Part shown: one piece after another, positions 6,380 to 7,891 of the stretch
How positions within the stretch are numbered: the stretch's first letter is position 1
Layout of the letters: each line of letters begins with the position of its first letter
Assembly: GCF_938010505.1 (NCBI RefSeq)
Contig: NZ_CALLVP010000151.1
Coordinates: 1-7,891 of the forward strand
DNA length: 7,891 bases
Direction: 5' to 3'
DNA from: an uncultured Veillonella sp.
Lineage (GTDB): Bacteria > Bacillota > Negativicutes > Veillonellales > Veillonellaceae
Notes under the pieces: generated by a model
Databases searched by the model: none
What the model was told of the DNA's origin: nothing
What the model saw: the letters and a program-made list of their open reading frames with translations, nothing else
Program-made: the position numbers and the translations under genes

Positions 6380-6428
6380 TAAGTTATAATATTTATTTAT
6401 CGTTTAATATTACGAGAGGGGCATTCAA

Positions 6429-6686
6429 ATGAACAAAAAATTATTATTACCTGTAGGTGTAGTTGTTCTAATTATTGGTATTGTGATTCTATTATTAAAT
6501 CCAGATCCATCGGCGGCTAATTTGGAAATTGCGAGAAACGCTACAAATGCTCAAGCGGCAGCAAAGGCGATTTCTGAGAATAACCAATCTTACACATTGT
6601 GGTATTCTATCGGCATGTTCTGTAGCGGTTTAGGAATTGCACTGTCAGTAGGTGGCTTCATTGTAGGCTTTATTAAAAAAGACTAA
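6429..6686 (+). CDS. Small two-helix membrane protein, function unknown
   Basis: I do not recognise the family of this 85-residue protein. After a short basic start (MNKK), residues ~5-23 form a hydrophobic helix rich in V, I and L. A polar, alanine- and asparagine-rich stretch follows (~24-54), then a second, glycine-rich membrane helix (~57-81) ending in KKD. The positive charges at both ends predict both termini in the cytoplasm and the ~30-residue loop outside. The first segment lacks a clear signal-peptidase site, so an uncleaved anchor is likelier than secretion. The ribosome binding site AGAGGGG (6415-6421) sits 7 nt before the ATG. The gene is monocistronic: it has its own promoter and terminators on both sides, so it belongs to neither the mut nor the exb operon. 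It could be a small stress or envelope protein, but nothing in the sequence fixes that. Confidence 0.8.
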   Translation: MNKKLLLPVGVVVLIIGIVILLLNPDPSAANLEIARNATNAQAAAKAISENNQSYTLWYSIGMFCSGLGIALSVGGFIVGFIKKD

Positions 6687-6703
6687 TCTATTTAGGAACG
6701 CAT

Positions 6704-6748
6704 AAAAGGCTGTACTAGAATGTATATCATTTCTAGTGCAGCCTTTTT
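6704..6748 (+). terminator. Strong bidirectional intrinsic terminator
   Basis: AAAAGGCTG (6704-6712) pairs with CAGCCTTTT (6739-6747), continued by one T-G wobble (6713/6738) and ACTAGAA/TTCTAGT (6714-6720 with 6731-6737). This makes a 17-bp stem with a 10-nt loop. Five T residues (6744-6748) follow on the + strand and the A run serves the - strand. It ends the small membrane protein transcript 17 nt after its stop and insulates the exb operon. Confidence 0.93.
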
Positions 6749-6774
6749 GCACTTTAGTTTTGCGCTCCCTATCT

Positions 6775-6803
6775 GTTTTAGAGGGGATAAAACGTGGTAT
6801 AAT
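6775..6803 (+). promoter_or_regulatory. Extended -10 promoter of the exbB-exbD operon
   Basis: TGGTATAAT (6795-6803) is a perfect extended -10 element. The matching -35 region (GTTTTA, 6775-6780, 17-bp spacer) is poor, as is usual for extended -10 promoters. The RNA would start near 6810, giving a leader of about 38 nt before the ATG at 6848. No convincing Fur box (19-bp iron-control palindrome) overlaps it. Confidence 0.65.
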
Positions 6804-6835
6804 TAACCCGGATAGAGCCTAAAGGTATGTGGCTT

Positions 6836-6842
6836 TTGGAGG
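6836..6842 (+). promoter_or_regulatory. Ribosome binding site that fixes the exbB start
   Basis: TTGGAGG lies 5 nt before the ATG at 6848. The in-frame upstream ATG at 6827 has only AAAGG ending 1 nt before it, which is too close to work. The start at 6848 is therefore preferred. Confidence 0.85.
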
Positions 6843-6847
6843 TTAGT

Positions 6848-7453
6848 ATGAGTAGTATAGCGCATTTATTTGCAGCTGGTGGATTTGTTATGTATCCGCT
6901 AGTGATTTTTTTACTGTTTACCTTGATGATTGGCATTGAACGTATCTTTTTATATCGCAAGTTTACAAAGGATTTGCGCCGTTTTAATAAGGTCTTAGAA
7001 AAGAACCAATCTTGGATTATGTTACCAAGTGTTTTGGAACGTGATACAGAGGAACTTGGTTCTTTATTTGCCCGTGCTATCCGCAGTGCAAAGAATTATA
7101 ATGGCTTGGAAAACCGCCTTCAAGATGTAGTGTCGTACGCTGATGAACGTTTAAAACGAGGCCTTAGTTGGCTCAGTATGGTTGTAACAATGGCTCCGTT
7201 GTTGGGCTTGTTGGGGACGGTCCTTGGCATGATTCGTGCATTTGCTGTGGTAGGTGGCGATATTGGGGCCCCAACTATTATTACAGGTGGTGTTTCTGAG
7301 GCCTTAGTGGCAACGGCTACAGGTTTGACCGTGGCCATTATTGCGCTTGGCTTTCATAGTTACTGTGCGGCAAAGGTCAACGATTCTGTGGCGACATTAG
7401 AACATGAGTGCGGTAATATCCTTGATGCGTACAATGAGGAACATGATATATGA
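6848..7453 (+). CDS. exbB: ExbB/TolQ/MotA-family proton channel protein, probably ExbB
   Basis: This 201-residue inner-membrane protein would form the proton-conducting channel with ExbD that powers TonB. From the chosen start, a membrane helix spans ~14-34, followed by a large cytoplasmic loop (~35-108). A second helix at ~110-133 carries the family signature APLLGLLGTVLGM (116-128). A third at ~152-175 is preceded by GGVSEALVATATGLTVAI (147-164), with the conserved small and threonine residues of the channel. The protein is shorter than E. coli ExbB (~244 residues) because the N-terminal periplasmic part is short, as is common in diderm Firmicutes and TolQ-like relatives. The start at 6848 is chosen over 6827 because of its ribosome binding site. 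Its stop overlaps the exbD start by 4 nt (ATGA). TolQ or another gliding or uptake motor is possible, but the exbD and following gene favour ExbB. Confidence 0.88.
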   Translation: MSSIAHLFAAGGFVMYPLVIFLLFTLMIGIERIFLYRKFTKDLRRFNKVLEKNQSWIMLPSVLERDTEELGSLFARAIRSAKNYNGLENRLQDVVSYADERLKRGLSWLSMVVTMAPLLGLLGTVLGMIRAFAVVGGDIGAPTIITGGVSEALVATATGLTVAIIALGFHSYCAAKVNDSVATLEHECGNILDAYNEEHDI

Positions 7454-7854
7454 GACGACGCACATTAGGGGTTAAAAAAGAGCCTACCATCATGATTATT
7501 CCCATGATTGATATCGTATTTTTCTTACTCGTATTCTTCATGGTAGGCACGCTGTATATGAATACAGAGCAACAAATTCCGCTAAATTTACCATCTGCAT
7601 CGACGTCTACGGCGAAGTCTATCGAACCTATCACCATCACCTTGACTACAACGCACACGCTATATATTGATAATCAGGAAATTTCTTCGAATCGTTTGGC
7701 GCAAGAGGTCAAATCTATCGTTACACAAGCGCCTCAACAAGCTTTTGTTATCCGCGCCTCAAAAGATGTGTATTATAACGAGGTTATTGAACTTTTGGAT
7801 ATGCTCAAGGTGAACGGTGCTAAATACATTAGCGTCGCTACGGAACGGAAGTGA
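7450..7854 (+). CDS. exbD: ExbD/TolR-family protein, probably ExbD
   Basis: This 134-residue inner-membrane protein is the partner of ExbB in the TonB motor. A short basic cytoplasmic start (MRRRTLGVKK) precedes one membrane helix (~14-35). The helix holds the signature IPMIDIVFFLLVFFMV, in which D21 matches the essential proton-carrying aspartate (D25 in E. coli ExbD). A periplasmic domain of ~95 residues follows, including VIRASKDVYYNEVIELLDMLK, split here as VIRASKDVYY (about 99-108) and NEVIELLDMLK (about 109-119), typical of the TolR/ExbD fold. The length is close to E. coli ExbD (~141). The ATG overlaps the exbB stop (ATGA), with GAGGA (7436-7440) upstream, so translation is coupled. 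TolR is the main alternative. Confidence 0.9.
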   Translation: MRRRTLGVKKEPTIMIIPMIDIVFFLLVFFMVGTLYMNTEQQIPLNLPSASTSTAKSIEPITITLTTTHTLYIDNQEISSNRLAQEVKSIVTQAPQQAFVIRASKDVYYNEVIELLDMLKVNGAKYISVATERK

Positions 7855-7858
7855 TTCC

Positions 7859-7891
7859 ATGTTTGAATCACATTATCTGAAACCTTTTATT
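7859..7891 (+). CDS. Start of a third gene in the exb operon, probably tonB (partial)
   Basis: An ATG 4 bp after the exbD stop opens a frame (MFESHYLKPFI) that continues past the window end. CGGAAG (7846-7851) serves as ribosome binding site at 7-nt spacing. Only 11 codons are visible, so no domain can be read. A cytoplasmic start followed by a TonB-type anchor helix would fit, and genes in this position after exbB-exbD are commonly tonB, but this is inferred from context only. Confidence 0.5.
   Translation, partial: MFESHYLKPFI

Noticed and set aside
6102..6428. A transposon or insertion sequence remnant
   Set aside because: There is no transposase fragment and no evident target-site duplication; a miniature element stays only as a hypothesis under findings.
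6770..6815. Fur-type iron operator at the exbB promoter
   Set aside because: The AT-rich bases around the -10 box do not form the expected GATAAT-type palindrome.
6827..6847. Upstream ATG that would add seven residues (MWLLEVS) to ExbB
   Set aside because: Its only purine run ends 1 nt before the ATG, whereas the ATG at 6848 has TTGGAGG at proper spacing.
1..7891. A new defence, toxin-antitoxin or phage-related system
   Set aside because: All large genes belong to well-known metabolic or transport families and the only unknown gene is a single small membrane protein with no partner.

Overview
The window looks like a chromosomal segment from a low-to-moderate GC, diderm, propionate-forming Firmicute of the Negativicutes, most likely Veillonella or a close relative. 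This is an inference. It rests on a heterodimeric methylmalonyl-CoA mutase operon (the B12-dependent step between succinyl-CoA and methylmalonyl-CoA), Firmicute-type ribosome binding sites and intrinsic terminators, and an ExbB/ExbD pair, which implies an outer membrane. All genes lie on the + strand.

Region 1 (1-498) is a long regulatory leader. It holds a cobalamin riboswitch (about 47-228, with the conserved GCCACTG core and a B12 box at 174-190). An expression platform follows, ending in a clear intrinsic terminator (289-316). A further ~180 nt of untranslated leader contains another hairpin (376-404). Region 2 (499-6101) is a tightly packed operon: mutA (small, non-catalytic mutase subunit), mutB (large, B12-binding catalytic subunit, 4 bp later) and meaB (GTPase chaperone of the mutase, start overlapping the mutB stop by 8 nt). 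The riboswitch therefore senses the cofactor of the enzyme it controls, and MeaB protects or loads that same cofactor.

Region 3 (6102-6428) is a gene-free, AT-rich stretch dominated by folded elements: a 96-nt imperfect inverted repeat containing a 12-bp direct repeat, a long terminator-like hairpin with a T tract, and a second A/T-rich hairpin. It ends in a promoter. Region 4 (6429-6748) is a single small gene for an 85-residue protein with two predicted membrane helices and no recognised family, closed by a strong bidirectional terminator. Region 5 (6749-7891) starts with an extended -10 promoter and encodes ExbB and ExbD (ATGA overlap), then the first 11 codons of a gene that is probably tonB by position. 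ExbB/ExbD use the proton gradient to drive outer-membrane receptors, possibly including vitamin B12 uptake, so a link to the B12-dependent operon is possible but not shown.

No mobile element with a transposase, no CRISPR array, no tRNA or rRNA, and no evident new defence system was seen. The points most worth following up are the polarity of the riboswitch on a B12-dependent enzyme, the folded intergenic region after meaB, and the orphan small membrane protein.
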